A stretch of 64,000 bases of DNA from Micromonospora avicenniae. GTDB taxonomy: Bacteria > Actinomycetota > Actinomycetes > Mycobacteriales > Micromonosporaceae. Position numbers and translations under genes: made by a program. Positions 8,599 to 17,722 of this stretch are shown here, one piece after another. The stretch is from positions 434,001 to 498,000 of the forward strand of contig NZ_FTNF01000002.1 in assembly GCF_900156065.1 (NCBI RefSeq), given 5' to 3'. Each line of letters begins with the position of its first letter. Within the stretch, counting starts at the first letter, position 1. The notes under the pieces were generated by a model. It saw nothing but the letters and a program-made list of their open reading frames with translations, made no database searches and was not told where the DNA came from.

Positions 8599-8936
8599 CC
8601 GGAACTAACCGGTGCGCGCCGCAGGCGGACCGGCTCGGTCAACTCGACATGCAGGAAGTCGGGGTGTCCCGCTCGGCCGGACACCCCGACTTCATGGAAT
8701 CCGAGTCGACCAAGGGCCGACGTCGGCTGGTGGTGACCGCGCCCCGGGTCACGGGCGGTCCCCCAGCGCCGCACCGGCCGCTGCGACCACGCTCTGCCGC
8801 GGCTGCGCCGCCCCCTGGCCGTGCGCGCCCGCGAGACTCCGCCTGGCCCGCGAGTACGCCGGCAGCCGGGCGCAGGTCCATCAGACACTTCCGGGCCCGG
8901 CCCGTCGCCGGCCCCGGATCGGCGGCCGCCGGAAGG
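8599..8936. other. Gene-free interval between convergent metzincin and MerR genes
   Basis: This 338-base interval holds palindrome B1 (8637-8711). The remaining 225 bases are GC-rich and I see no gene, promoter or further repeat in them; the open frames crossing the interval have no recognisable protein character. Confidence 0.6.
8637..8711. repeat. Intergenic palindrome, family B copy 1
   Basis: A perfect 15-bp inner stem (8655-8669 with 8679-8693, arm GAAGTCGGGGTGTCC) with a 9-nt loop is flanked by a weaker outer stem around GGTCnACTCG. The same inner arm and a stronger outer stem recur at 24173-24249. It sits between convergent genes. Confidence 0.85.
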
Positions 8937-9296
8937 TCAGGTGGAGTCGCCCAGCCCCTCGTAGAAGCGGATCTTCTCGCGGAGGTGGTCGTACTGGTGC
9001 TGGAGCAGGCGCATCTGCTCCTCGACCCGGGTGGCGTGCTCCTCCAGCAGCGCCTTGCGCTCGCCTGCGGTGTGCTCGCCCTCGCGGGCCAGTTCGGCGT
9101 ACCGGCACATCTGCGCGATGGGCATGCCGGTGTCGCGCAGGCAGCGGAACAGCACCAGCCAGCCTAGGTCTTCGTCGGTGAAGACCCGCCGGCCGCCTGA
9201 GGTACGGCCGACGCTCAGCAGACCGATCTTCTCGTAGTAGCGGAGGGTGTCGAGGCTGAAGCCGCTACGACGCGCGGCCTCGGAGGGGGCGTACAT
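8937..9296 (-). CDS. MerR family transcriptional regulator
   Basis: A 119-aa regulator. The N-terminal winged helix (MYAPSEAARRSGFSLDTLRYYEKIGLL) is characteristic of MerR, with the second-wing region FTDEDLGWL and a C-terminal coiled coil of about residues 75-112 for dimerisation. There are no metal-binding cysteines, so it is more like the small-molecule or redox-type members found beside aldo-keto reductases. A TAGCCT -10-like hexamer ends 7 bases before the ATG. It diverges from the reductase gene, and the 20-bp dyad at 9316-9335 is its likely binding site. Confidence 0.9.
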   Translation of the reverse strand: MYAPSEAARRSGFSLDTLRYYEKIGLLSVGRTSGGRRVFTDEDLGWLVLFRCLRDTGMPIAQMCRYAELAREGEHTAGERKALLEEHATRVEEQMRLLQHQYDHLREKIRFYEGLGDST

Positions 9297-9312
9297 GCTC
9301 GGAGGCTAGCGC

Positions 9313-9343
9313 TTGACCTGGAGTGCGCTCCAGGTTGAAGGCT
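9313..9343 (+). promoter_or_regulatory. MerR-type promoter with dyad operator ahead of the aldo/keto reductase gene
   Basis: TTGACC at 9313-9318 is a good -35 element. It overlaps the dyad ACCTGGAG-tgcg-CTCCAGGT at 9316-9335, with a weak -10 candidate (AAGGCT) starting about 19-20 bases later. MerR proteins classically bind a dyad lying between over-spaced -35 and -10 elements and untwist the DNA, so the layout fits activation of the reductase gene. Confidence 0.72.
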
Positions 9344-9349
9344 GGGCGC

Positions 9350-10348
9350 ATGACGATGACACGGGAACTTGGCCGCAGCGGCATCGAGGTGAGCGCGATC
9401 GGCATGGGCTGCTGGGCCATCGGCGGTCCGCTGTGGGGCGACGACGGGCAGCCGTTCGGCTGGGGCGAGGTCGACGACGACGAGTCGGTCGCCACCATCC
9501 ACGCCGCGCTCGACGCGGGCGTGACCCTCTTCGACACGGCCAGCAACTACGGCGCCGGGCACAGCGAGCGGGTCCTCGGCCGGGCGCTCGCCGGCCGCCG
9601 CGACCGCGTGGTGATCGCCACCAAGTTCGGCAACCGCGCCGACGAGGCCACCCGCCGCTGGTTCGGCGCCGACCCCAGCCCGGCGTACGCGGTGCAGAGC
9701 CTGGAGGAGTCGCTTCGCCGGCTCGCCACCGACCACGTCGACCTGTTCCAGCTGCACATCAACGAACTGTCGGTGCCCGTCGCGCTCGACCTGATCGACA
9801 CGCTCGAGGATCTCGTCGCCCAGGGCAAGATCCGGGCGTACGGCTGGAGCACCGACCATCCGGACTCGGCCGAGGCGTTCGCGAAGGCCGGTGCGCACTG
9901 CACCGCGATCCAGCACGACCAGTCGGTGCTGCGGGACAACGCGCCGATGCTGGCGGTCTGCGACGCGTACGATCTGGCCGCTCTGAACCGCGGGCCGCTC
10001 GCCATGGGGCTGCTCACCGGGGCACAGCGGACGCTCGGCCGCGACGACGTGCGCGGGTTGACGCCGGAGTGGCTGGTCTGGTTCACCGACGGCCGGCCGA
10101 CGCCCGAGTGGGCGGCCCGGGTCGAGCAGATCCGCGCCGCGCTGACCGCCGACGGCCGTACCCTCGCCCAGGGCGCGCTGGGCTGGCTGCTGGCCCGCAG
10201 CCCGCGGACGGTGCCGATCCCCGGGGCCCGGACGGTGGCGCAGGCGGAGGAGAACTTCGCGACGCTGGCGCTCGGCCCGCTCCCCGCCGACGCGTTCGCC
10301 GAGGTGGAGCGTCTCCTCGCCGACCTGCGACCGACTCCGGTGATGTGA
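9350..10348 (+). CDS. Aldo/keto reductase
   Basis: A 332-aa NAD(P)H-dependent oxidoreductase with a TIM-barrel fold. The ATG at 9350 was chosen over an upstream in-frame start at 9323 because that start lies inside the MerR operator. The catalytic region LFDTASNYGAGHSE supplies the Asp and Tyr, with ATKFGN (Lys) and LFQLHIN (His) following at the usual spacing; IPGAR near the C terminus is the cofactor phosphate-binding segment. Expression is probably governed by the divergent MerR protein. The physiological aldehyde or ketone is unknown. Confidence 0.92.
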   Translation: MTMTRELGRSGIEVSAIGMGCWAIGGPLWGDDGQPFGWGEVDDDESVATIHAALDAGVTLFDTASNYGAGHSERVLGRALAGRRDRVVIATKFGNRADEATRRWFGADPSPAYAVQSLEESLRRLATDHVDLFQLHINELSVPVALDLIDTLEDLVAQGKIRAYGWSTDHPDSAEAFAKAGAHCTAIQHDQSVLRDNAPMLAVCDAYDLAALNRGPLAMGLLTGAQRTLGRDDVRGLTPEWLVWFTDGRPTPEWAARVEQIRAALTADGRTLAQGALGWLLARSPRTVPIPGARTVAQAEENFATLALGPLPADAFAEVERLLADLRPTPVM

Positions 10349-10405
10349 GGCGGTCGTTACCGGCTCGACGTGCCAGGTCCGCCGCGCGTACCCGAAGATA
10401 GGGTC

Positions 10406-11305
10406 ATGCGGATCCTCATGGCCGGCGCATCCGGCTTCCTCGGCACCCGGCTGGTCGCCCGGTTCACCGCCGACGGGCACCAGGTCACCCGGTTGGTCCG
10501 CCGCCCGCCACGCACCCCGGACGAGCGGCAGTGGAACCCGTCCGCAGCGCAGCTCGACCCGGCCGTGGTGGCCGACGCCGACGCGGTGGTCAACCTGGCC
10601 GGCGCGGGCGTGGGCGACCGGCGGTGGAACGACGAGTACCGGCAGCTGATCCGGAGCAGCCGAGTGGACTCGACCACCACGCTGGCCATCACCATCGCGG
10701 GTCTGCCCGCGCAGGACCGGCCGAAGACGCTGCTCAACTCGTCGGCCGTGGGCTGGTACGGCGACACCGGTGACCGGGCCGTGGAGGAGGACGCGCCGGC
10801 TGGCGAGGGCTTCCTCTCCGACGTGTGCCGGGTGTGGGAGGCGGCCACCCGGCCGGCCGAGGACGCCGACGTACGGGTGGTCCGCCTGCGCATCGGGCTG
10901 CCGTTGCACCGCGATGGCGGGATGCTCAAGCCGCAACTGCTGCCGATGCGGCTGGGCGTCTCCGGCAAGTTGGGCGGCGGCCGGCAGTGGTGGCCGTGCG
11001 TGTCGATGGTCGACTTCCTGAACGCGGTGGCGTTCGTGCTGGAGCGCGAGGACGTGGCCGGACCGGTCAACATGGTCGGTGCGGCCCCGGTGACCAACGC
11101 GGAGTTCACCAAGGAGCTGGCCCGGCAGCTGCACCGGCCGGCGATCATGCCGATCCCCGCGCTGGCCCTGAAGATCGTGCTCGGCGGGTTCTCCGTGGAG
11201 GCGCTCTCCAGCTCCCGGGTGCTGCCCGGCGCCCTCGCACGCGCCGGTTTCACCTACCGCCACCCCGACCTCCCCTCCGCCCTCCACAGCGCCCTAACCG
11301 CCTAA
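10406..11305 (+). CDS. TIGR01777 family epimerase (YfcH/SulA-like)
   Basis: A 299-aa NAD(P)-binding protein with an N-terminal Rossmann loop GASGFLG at residues 7-13. The motifs VNLAGAGVGDRRW and LLNSSAVGWYGDTGD, and the C-terminal DUF1731-like end (VLGGFSVEALSSSRVLPGAL), place it in the TIGR01777 epimerase family, whose function is poorly defined. A GAAGAT hexamer ends 7 bases before the ATG and no ribosome site is visible, suggesting a leaderless transcript. Confidence 0.88.
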   Translation: MRILMAGASGFLGTRLVARFTADGHQVTRLVRRPPRTPDERQWNPSAAQLDPAVVADADAVVNLAGAGVGDRRWNDEYRQLIRSSRVDSTTTLAITIAGLPAQDRPKTLLNSSAVGWYGDTGDRAVEEDAPAGEGFLSDVCRVWEAATRPAEDADVRVVRLRIGLPLHRDGGMLKPQLLPMRLGVSGKLGGGRQWWPCVSMVDFLNAVAFVLEREDVAGPVNMVGAAPVTNAEFTKELARQLHRPAIMPIPALALKIVLGGFSVEALSSSRVLPGALARAGFTYRHPDLPSALHSALTA

Positions 11306-11344
11306 CCCCCCACCTCCCACCTCCCCACCTCCCCCTCCCCCGCA

Positions 11345-11412
11345 CCCGGTTGATCAAGAGGTTTGCGTCACGGCGAGGCCGGAAATTGACGCAAACCTCT
11401 TGATCAACCGGG
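11345..11412. repeat. Intergenic palindrome, family A copy 2 (perfect 26-bp arms)
   Basis: The arms at 11345-11370 and 11387-11412 are perfect inverted copies around a 16-nt loop; the core is TTGATCAAGAGGTTTGCGTC. The element is preceded by a C-rich tract (11306-11344) and sits between convergent genes. It is the best-preserved copy of the family. Confidence 0.93.
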
Positions 11413-11444
11413 TCAGGACAGGGGGCGGGGTGGGGTGGGTGGGG

Positions 11445-12638
11445 TCAGCAGCCGATGACCCAGTAGTTCGGGGCGGTCTGCTTGAGCGTGCTCGTGTAGA
11501 AGGTGTTGTAGAGACCCATCCGCTGGTTGGAGCCGTTCGCGTAGGCGTATCCGCCGGACTGGTACGCCCGGCCGGCGGCCACGTGCGCGTAGTTGCTGGC
11601 GGTCGTGCAGACCGGGGTCGTCGGCGGATCGGTCGGAGGCGGGTCGGTCGGGTCGCCGCCGCCCGCGCCCAGGCCGAAGAAGATCGCGTCCCGGTACGCC
11701 GAGCAGATGGTGTCCAGGAAGTACGCGCCGGCGCTGCCGCACTGGTCGGCCCCGCTGCCCGGGTCGACCGGGGTGCCGTGACCCATCCCGGAGACGCGGT
11801 AGAGCCGGACGACGTCGTTGCCGTACACCTCGAGGCTGGTGCCCCCGGGCAGCGACGAGGTGCTGGTCGGAGTCTGCGAGACACCGCGCACGTTGGTCCA
11901 CTGGTCGCGCGCCTCGCCGGCGTTGAGCGGAGCGACGGTGGTGTCCGAGGTGCCGTGCCAGATGGCCACCCGGGGCCGGGGCCCGCTGTAGCCGGGGTAC
12001 GCGTTGCGTACGAGGTCGCCCCAGGCCGCCGGGCTCTTGTCGGTGCCCGGGTTCATGCAGCTGAACGCGTTGATCGTGCTGGTGGCGCAGCGGTACGGGA
12101 TGCCGGCGACGATCGACCCGGCGGCGAAGACGTCGGGGTAGGTGGCGAGCATGACGGCGCTCATCGCGGCGCCGGCCGACAGGCCGCTCACGAAGACGCG
12201 GCTGCCGTCGGTGCCGAAGTTCGCCTTTGCGTGGTCCACCATCTGCTTGATGGACAGCGCCTCGCCCTGACCGCGGGCGGTGTCGCCGGTCTCGAACCAG
12301 TTGAAGCAGCTGGTGGCGTTGTTGGCGGACTTCTGCTCGGCCACGATCAGGGCGAAGCGCCACTGGTCGGCGTACTTCCGCCAGCCGGAGTTGGTGAAGT
12401 AGGCGGAGGCGTTCTGGGTGCATCCGTGCAGCAGCACCACCGCCGGCGCGCCGGACGGGAGGTTGTCCGGCCGGTAGGCGTACATGGCGAGGTTGCCGGG
12501 GTTCGAGCCGAAGTTCGCCACCTGGGTGAGGCTGGCGGCCTGGGCGGGGGTGGCGAGGGTGACCGCGCCCGCGACGGCGAGGACGAGCCCGGCGACCACG
12601 GTGGTCAGCCGGGTGAGCGGAGATGACGAGCGGCGCAC
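11445..12638 (-). CDS. Secreted PHB depolymerase-family esterase with small C-terminal domain
   Basis: A 397-aa exported alpha/beta hydrolase. A Sec-type signal peptide ends near residue 34 (ATPAQA), so the enzyme acts outside the cell. LLHGCTQNA forms the oxyanion-hole region and GLSAGA the nucleophile elbow with S154; a candidate His lies in SGMGHGTPVD. This matches the extracellular PHB depolymerase/feruloyl esterase group (Esterase_PHB). A Pro/Thr linker (PTDPPPTDPP) leads to a C-terminal domain of about 65 residues framed by two cysteines, as in several PHB depolymerases. It ends convergently with the epimerase gene. Polymer specificity cannot be told. Confidence 0.88.
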   Translation of the reverse strand: MRRSSSPLTRLTTVVAGLVLAVAGAVTLATPAQAASLTQVANFGSNPGNLAMYAYRPDNLPSGAPAVVLLHGCTQNASAYFTNSGWRKYADQWRFALIVAEQKSANNATSCFNWFETGDTARGQGEALSIKQMVDHAKANFGTDGSRVFVSGLSAGAAMSAVMLATYPDVFAAGSIVAGIPYRCATSTINAFSCMNPGTDKSPAAWGDLVRNAYPGYSGPRPRVAIWHGTSDTTVAPLNAGEARDQWTNVRGVSQTPTSTSSLPGGTSLEVYGNDVVRLYRVSGMGHGTPVDPGSGADQCGSAGAYFLDTICSAYRDAIFFGLGAGGGDPTDPPPTDPPTTPVCTTASNYAHVAAGRAYQSGGYAYANGSNQRMGLYNTFYTSTLKQTAPNYWVIGC

Positions 12639-12877
12639 GGCAGCCTCCCAGAGAAGATGTGAACTGGGTCACCTGCGATTGCCGCGACGTTACGACGAAA
12701 TGACAGAGCCCCGACATGGGTGGCCATCACACATTCACGTCCACCATTGTGTTTATCGCGAGCGGCGCTCGCGGTTCGCCGACGCGAGCCGGCTCCTCGC
12801 CACCGGAGACGACAAGAAGAGGCCACTCCTCGCATGTATGACCGGCACGTCCAGTTCCGGTTGGTAACGTCCGCTGC

Positions 12878-14704
12878 GTGCCGACCTCCCCGTCCGTGGC
12901 CACCGGGCCCGCACCCGCCTCACCGCCGCGCACCGGCCGGGGGCGCCGGGCCGACCTGATCGTGGTGCTGGCCGCACTCGCACTGGCCGTCTGGGTGACC
13001 AGCGGCCTGTGGCGGGACCCGAACGTACGGACGATCACCGTCAACTCCAGCGACCAGGCCCTGTTCGAGTGGCTGCTGGCCTTCGGCGGGCACGCGCTGA
13101 CCCACGGGCAGGACCCGCTCTTCACCCATCTGATCAACGTGCCGGACGGGGTGAACCTCGCGGTCAACACCTCGATCACCGTGTACGCGGTGGTCTTCGC
13201 GCCACTGACCTACCTGGTCGGCCCGCCCGTGACGTTCCTGGTCATCCTCACCCTGAACCTGGCCGCCACCGCGATCGCCTGGTACCTGCTGTTCTCCCGG
13301 CAACTGGTGCGCAGCCGACTCGCCGCCGCGGTCGGCGGCCTCTTCATCGCCTACTCCCCCGGCATGGTCTCGCACGCCAACGCCCACCTGAACTGGACGG
13401 CCGGCTGGCTGGTGCCGCTACTGATCTGGCGGGCGTTCGCGCTGCGCCGCCCCGGTCACTGGCTGCGCGACGGCGTCATCCTCGGCGTGCTCGTGGCGAT
13501 CGCGTTCTCCATCGCCGCCGAGGGGCTCTTCTTCACCGCCCTCGCGCTCGGCCTCTTCGTCATCGTCTGGGCGCTGCATCCGACCCGGCGGGCCGAGGCG
13601 CGGGCGGCGCTGCCGAACTTCCTACGCGGCCTCGCGGTCACCGCCGTGGTCGCCGGGGTGCTACTGGCGTACCCGCTGTGGCTGCACTTCGCCGGCCCGC
13701 AACGGTTCCACGGCACCGGGTTCGACCCGGTCACCCACTCGGAGGACATCGCGGCGTTCGGCTCGTACCCACGCCGCTCCCTCGCCGGCGAGGCCGGACT
13801 GGGCACGTCGCTGGCCCCCAACCCGACGGAGGAGAACTCGTTCTTCGGGATCCCCCTGCTGCTGCTCACCGTGGTGTGCTTCGTGGCGCTCTGGCGCCGC
13901 GCCGACTCGGCCCGGCGTGCCACGCTCTGGGCGCTGGCCGCCGTCGCCGTCGTCTTCGGCGTGCTCTCCTGGGGGCCGGTCGCGAAGTTCGACGGCAACC
14001 ACACCGACGTACCCATGCCGTTCGACGTGCTCGGGCAACTGCCGGTGGTGAACGCCGCGCTGCCCGCCCGGCTCGCCCTGGTGGTGGCACCGGTGATCGG
14101 GCTGCTGCTGGCGTACACCCTCGACCAGCTCCGGGCGGCACCGGCCCGGCACCGGTCGACCGAGGCGGTCTGGGCGCTCGGCTTCGTGGTCGCGCTGCTC
14201 CCGCTGCTGCCGACCCCGCTGCTCACCGACGAGCGCGAGCCGATACCGCGGTTCATCACCGCCGGCACCTGGCGGGACTACGTCTCCCCGGGCGGGGTGC
14301 TCACCCCAGTGCCGACGGCCGTGGACATCTACCCGGACGGGCAGCGCTGGCAGGCGTACGCCCTGGCCCACCGGCAGGGCGAGTTCCGCATCCCGGCCGG
14401 GTTCTTCCTCGGCCCCGGCGGTCCGGACGGCCGGGGCCGGATCGGCCCCGTGCCGCGCCCGTTCAGCGCCCTGATGGACCAGGCCGCGCGGACCGGCCTG
14501 GTGCCCATCGTCACGGACGGCACGGTGCGGGAGGTCCGCGCCGACCTGGCGTACTGGCACGTCGAGGCGGTGGTGCTCCCCGACGAGGTGCACGGGGCCA
14601 AGTTCGAGGTCGACCAGGACGCGGTCCGGCGCACCGCGACCGCCCTACTCGGCGAGCCGCAGCGGGTGGACGACGTGTGGCTCTGGCGGATCCCGCCGGC
14701 CTGA
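12878..14704 (+). CDS. Polytopic membrane protein, GT-C glycosyltransferase-like
   Basis: A 608-aa protein with about ten to eleven predicted membrane helices from residue 28 onward and a soluble C-terminal domain of about 170 residues. An acidic, polar first external loop (VNSSDQALFEWLL) and the FIAYSPGMVSHANAHLNWTAG region resemble lipid-linked sugar-dependent GT-C enzymes, although the exact family is not recognised. The GTG start sits 8 bases after a TAACGT -10-like hexamer with no ribosome site. It probably transfers sugars or handles a lipid carrier in the envelope. Confidence 0.65.
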   Translation: MPTSPSVATGPAPASPPRTGRGRRADLIVVLAALALAVWVTSGLWRDPNVRTITVNSSDQALFEWLLAFGGHALTHGQDPLFTHLINVPDGVNLAVNTSITVYAVVFAPLTYLVGPPVTFLVILTLNLAATAIAWYLLFSRQLVRSRLAAAVGGLFIAYSPGMVSHANAHLNWTAGWLVPLLIWRAFALRRPGHWLRDGVILGVLVAIAFSIAAEGLFFTALALGLFVIVWALHPTRRAEARAALPNFLRGLAVTAVVAGVLLAYPLWLHFAGPQRFHGTGFDPVTHSEDIAAFGSYPRRSLAGEAGLGTSLAPNPTEENSFFGIPLLLLTVVCFVALWRRADSARRATLWALAAVAVVFGVLSWGPVAKFDGNHTDVPMPFDVLGQLPVVNAALPARLALVVAPVIGLLLAYTLDQLRAAPARHRSTEAVWALGFVVALLPLLPTPLLTDEREPIPRFITAGTWRDYVSPGGVLTPVPTAVDIYPDGQRWQAYALAHRQGEFRIPAGFFLGPGGPDGRGRIGPVPRPFSALMDQAARTGLVPIVTDGTVREVRADLAYWHVEAVVLPDEVHGAKFEVDQDAVRRTATALLGEPQRVDDVWLWRIPPA

Positions 14705-14831
14705 GCCGCCGGCGCGGCCGGCAGCGCCCCGGCGCACGTACCCGCCGCCACCACCGCGCCGGGCGGGCTCACGGCGGCGGTGAGGCGGCTCACCAGCGTC
14801 ATCGGCCTGCTCCGGGACTACGCTGGACGGC

Positions 14832-15479
14832 GTGAGCACGATGACCTCCGGCCTCACGGCCGTCCGCGCCGGTCTCCTCGACTACCAGGCCGCCTGGGAC
14901 GAGCAGCGCCGGCTGCACGAAGCGGTGGTTGCCGGCGAGCAGGGCGACACGGTCCTGCTGTTGGAGCACCAGAGCGTCTACACGGCGGGCAAGCGCACCG
15001 AACCGTGGGACCGGCCGACGGACGGCACCCCGGTCATCGACGTGGACCGCGGCGGCAAGATCACCTGGCACGGTCCGGGTCAGCTCGTCGGCTACCCGAT
15101 CGTGCGGCTGCCCGACCCGGTCGACGTGGTGGCCTACGTGCGGCGCACCGAGCAGATGCTCATCGACGTCTGTGCCGAATTCGGGCTCGCGGCCGGCCGG
15201 GTCGAGGGGCGCAGCGGCGTCTGGGTGCCGGAGGACGACCGGGGCCCGGCCCGCAAGGTCGCCGCGATCGGGATCCGGGTGGCCCGCGGGGTGACCCTGC
15301 ACGGCTTCGCCATCAACTGCGACTGCGACCTGAGCTACTACGACCGGATCGTGGCCTGCGGCATCCGGGACGCGGGGACCACCTCGCTCACCGCCGAGCT
15401 GGGCCGCCCGGTCACCGTGGCCGACGTGCTGCCGGTGGTGGAGCGTCACCTGTCCACCCTCATCGCCGTCGCGTCCTGA
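14832..15479 (+). CDS. lipB: Octanoyl-[acyl-carrier-protein]:protein N-octanoyltransferase
   Basis: A 215-aa enzyme that moves octanoate from acyl carrier protein to the lipoyl lysine of E2 and H proteins. The family signature [12 protein letters not shown] is intact, and the catalytic pair is Lys142 (RKVAAIG) and Cys176 (VACGI). Length is normal for actinobacterial LipB. LipA, which inserts the sulfurs, is encoded at 20 kb, and an E2 substrate with two lipoyl domains at 0.3 kb. A TACGCT hexamer ends 8 bases before the GTG, so the transcript is probably leaderless. Confidence 0.96.
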   Translation: MSTMTSGLTAVRAGLLDYQAAWDEQRRLHEAVVAGEQGDTVLLLEHQSVYTAGKRTEPWDRPTDGTPVIDVDRGGKITWHGPGQLVGYPIVRLPDPVDVVAYVRRTEQMLIDVCAEFGLAAGRVEGRSGVWVPEDDRGPARKVAAIGIRVARGVTLHGFAINCDCDLSYYDRIVACGIRDAGTTSLTAELGRPVTVADVLPVVERHLSTLIAVAS

Positions 15480-15484
15480 CCCGG

Positions 15485-15877
15485 ATGCGGGTCGACCTCG
15501 TCACCGTCGTGGTCGCCGAGTACGACCCGGCGATCGCCTTCTTCACCGAGGTGCTCGGCTTCGAACTGGCCGAGGACTCGCCGTCGCTGACCAACGACGG
15601 CCGGCCGAAGCGCTGGGTGGTCGTACGACCGCCCGGAGGCGGGACCGGCCTGCTGCTCGCCCGCGCCGACGGGGACGAGCAGGCCACCGCGATCGGCAAC
15701 CAGGTCGCGGGTCGAGTAGGTTTCTTCCTGCAGGTCGACGACTTCGACGCCACGTACCGGCGCATGGTCGACGCGAAGGTCGAGTTCGTACGACCGCCGC
15801 GCACCGAGCCGTACGGCCGGGTGGCCGTCTTCCGCGACCTCGCCGGCAACCGCTGGGACCTGCTCGGCCCCGCCTGA
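15485..15877 (+). CDS. VOC family (glyoxalase-like) protein
   Basis: A 130-aa single-module vicinal oxygen chelate protein, starting at an ATG 5 bases after the lipB stop. The opening VDLVTVVVAEYDPAIAFFTEVLGF and closing FRDLAGNRWDLLGP are typical of the bacterial glyoxalase/bleomycin-resistance superfamily. Close packing with lipB and nadE suggests one operon. The reaction is unknown. Confidence 0.85.
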   Translation: MRVDLVTVVVAEYDPAIAFFTEVLGFELAEDSPSLTNDGRPKRWVVVRPPGGGTGLLLARADGDEQATAIGNQVAGRVGFFLQVDDFDATYRRMVDAKVEFVRPPRTEPYGRVAVFRDLAGNRWDLLGPA

Positions 15878-15893
15878 CCGCGAAGGAGTCCCG

Positions 15894-16784
15894 TTGACCG
15901 AGGCGCTGTCGACGCAGCAGCAGATCGCCGCCGACCTCCAGGTGTCGTCGACCTTCGACGCCGAGGCGGAGATCGAGCGCCGGATCGTCTTCCTCGCCGA
16001 CCGGCTGGTCGACACCGGGCTGTCGGCGCTCGTGCTGGGCATCAGCGGCGGGGTGGACTCCACCACGGCGGGGCGACTCTGCCAACTGGCCGTCGAACGG
16101 GCCCGCGCGGCCGGCCACCCGGCGACCTTCGTCGCCATGCGCCTGCCGTACGGGGTGCAGGCCGACGAGCACCACGCCCAGGCGGCCCTGGAGTTCATCC
16201 GGCCCGACCGGGTGCTCACCGTCGACGTCCGGCCGGCCAGCGACGCCGCACTGGACGCGCTGCTGGCGGCCGGGCTGACCTTCCGCGACGCCGCCCAGCA
16301 GGACTTCGTGCACGGCAACGTCAAGGCCCGCCAGCGCATGATCGCCCAGTACGCGGTGGCCGGCGCGATGGGTGGACTGGTCGTCGGCACCGACCACGCG
16401 GCCGAGGCGGTCACCGGCTTCTTCACCAAGCACGGCGACGGCGCGGCGGACGTCGTACCGCTCACCGGGCTGACCAAGCGGCGGGTACGGGCGATCGCCG
16501 CGGCGCTCGGCGCGCCCGCCGAGCTGGTCGGCAAGGCGCCCACCGCCGACCTGGAGAGCCTTTCCCCGGGCAAGCTGGACGAGGACGCGCTCGGGCTGGC
16601 GTACGAGCACATCGACGCGTACCTGGAGGGCCGGCCCGTCCCGGCGGAGGTGGCGGAGGCGCTGGTCGCCCGCTACCGGGCCACCGAGCACAAGCGCTGC
16701 CTCCCGATCGCGCCTCCGGCCGTGGCCGGCACTGCGGCTTCCGCCATCGCTGACGACCGCCTCAGCCGCAACGGGTCCCGGTAA
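15894..16784 (+). CDS. nadE: NH3-dependent NAD+ synthetase
   Basis: A 296-aa enzyme that amidates nicotinic acid adenine dinucleotide with free ammonia and ATP. The PP-loop SGGVDST is at residues 51-57; the KHGDGAADVVPLTGLTKR region and TADLE-SPGKLDED match the short, E. coli-type NadE. It lacks the N-terminal glutaminase domain seen in the second enzyme at 45.6 kb. The start is a TTG at 15894 behind GAAGGAG. It is the third gene of the lipB-VOC-nadE run. Confidence 0.94.
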   Translation: MTEALSTQQQIAADLQVSSTFDAEAEIERRIVFLADRLVDTGLSALVLGISGGVDSTTAGRLCQLAVERARAAGHPATFVAMRLPYGVQADEHHAQAALEFIRPDRVLTVDVRPASDAALDALLAAGLTFRDAAQQDFVHGNVKARQRMIAQYAVAGAMGGLVVGTDHAAEAVTGFFTKHGDGAADVVPLTGLTKRRVRAIAAALGAPAELVGKAPTADLESLSPGKLDEDALGLAYEHIDAYLEGRPVPAEVAEALVARYRATEHKRCLPIAPPAVAGTAASAIADDRLSRNGSR

Positions 16785-16864
16785 CCGGCGTACGCACGGT
16801 CCACCCCGGCCTGATCGATCGAAGCGCCCCCACCCGCGGCCGGGCACGACGTCAGGTCTCCGGC

Positions 16865-17722
16865 CTACCACGCGCGGAAGATGGCCTTGTGTTCGATGAT
16901 CTCCACGGGCACCCCGCTGCGGTACCGGTGGGGAATCTCGGCACGCGCACGCTCCACGTCGCCGGTCACCCCGACGGGCACCACCTGCCCGATGTAGTCG
17001 TAGCCCACCGACGCGACGGTGATGCCCCGCGCCGCCCAGTACGCCCGGTCGGCGATGATCTGGTCCGCGCGGGCCTTGATCTCCCTCGCCGAGTAGCGCG
17101 CGTCGAAAACCGCGACGCAGTCGCGGGCGAACTCGCGGAGCACGTACTCGTCGAACGCGCTCGACGGCTTGCGGAACACCTCGATCCGGTCCCGTGGACT
17201 GGCCAGCCGTCCGCCCGCGTACACCTGCGGGAACCTCCGCTTCACCGCCGGTTCCACCCGGCCGTACAGCTCCATGAGCTTCGGTTGGTTGGCGGGCAGA
17301 CCGTGCTCGTCGTCGGCCCCCGCGCTCGGATCGGCGGTGGCGCAGCCCGCCGTGAGCACGACCCGACCCGTCGGCACGTCCGACGGCGTGGTGGTGGTCG
17401 ACGGCACCACCGCCCCGCTCGGCGATGGCGCGACGCTCCGGCTCGGCGACGGCGAGACGGTGGGGCCGGCCGAGCGCGTCGCCGGAGCTGATTCCCTGCC
17501 GCCCGCGACCGTCGTCGTGGCCGAGGGCTGGAGGCCGGCGACCAGCGGCAGCGTCACCGCGGCCACGGCCAGGACCACGCCGCCCGATGCGGCGAGCCGG
17601 CGACGGCGGCGCGTCCGACGCCCACGCGTCACCACGTTCGCGCTGTCGAACGGGCTCGGCGGTTCGCTGCCCAGCGCGGTCGACAGCAACCGCCGGACGT
17701 CGCGTTCCTCCATGTCGTTCAC
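16865..17722 (-). CDS. Membrane-anchored protein paired with the ECF sigma factor
   Basis: A 285-aa protein with a short cytoplasmic N terminus (EERDVRRLLSTAL), a run of arginines, one membrane helix (about residues 43-64) and a Pro/Ser/Thr-rich extracellular stalk leading to a domain of about 160 residues. Its first codon overlaps the sigma factor stop (GTGA), which is a strong sign of translational coupling. By position and topology it may sense an external signal or act as an anti-sigma factor, but no zinc-binding anti-sigma motif is visible. ATG at 17711-17713 is an alternative start three codons in. Confidence 0.65.
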   Translation of the reverse strand: MNDMEERDVRRLLSTALGSEPPSPFDSANVVTRGRRTRRRRRLAASGGVVLAVAAVTLPLVAGLQPSATTTVAGGRESAPATRSAGPTVSPSPSRSVAPSPSGAVVPSTTTTPSDVPTGRVVLTAGCATADPSAGADDEHGLPANQPKLMELYGRVEPAVKRRFPQVYAGGRLASPRDRIEVFRKPSSAFDEYVLREFARDCVAVFDARYSAREIKARADQIIADRAYWAARGITVASVGYDYIGQVVPVGVTGDVERARAEIPHRYRSGVPVEIIEHKAIFRAW

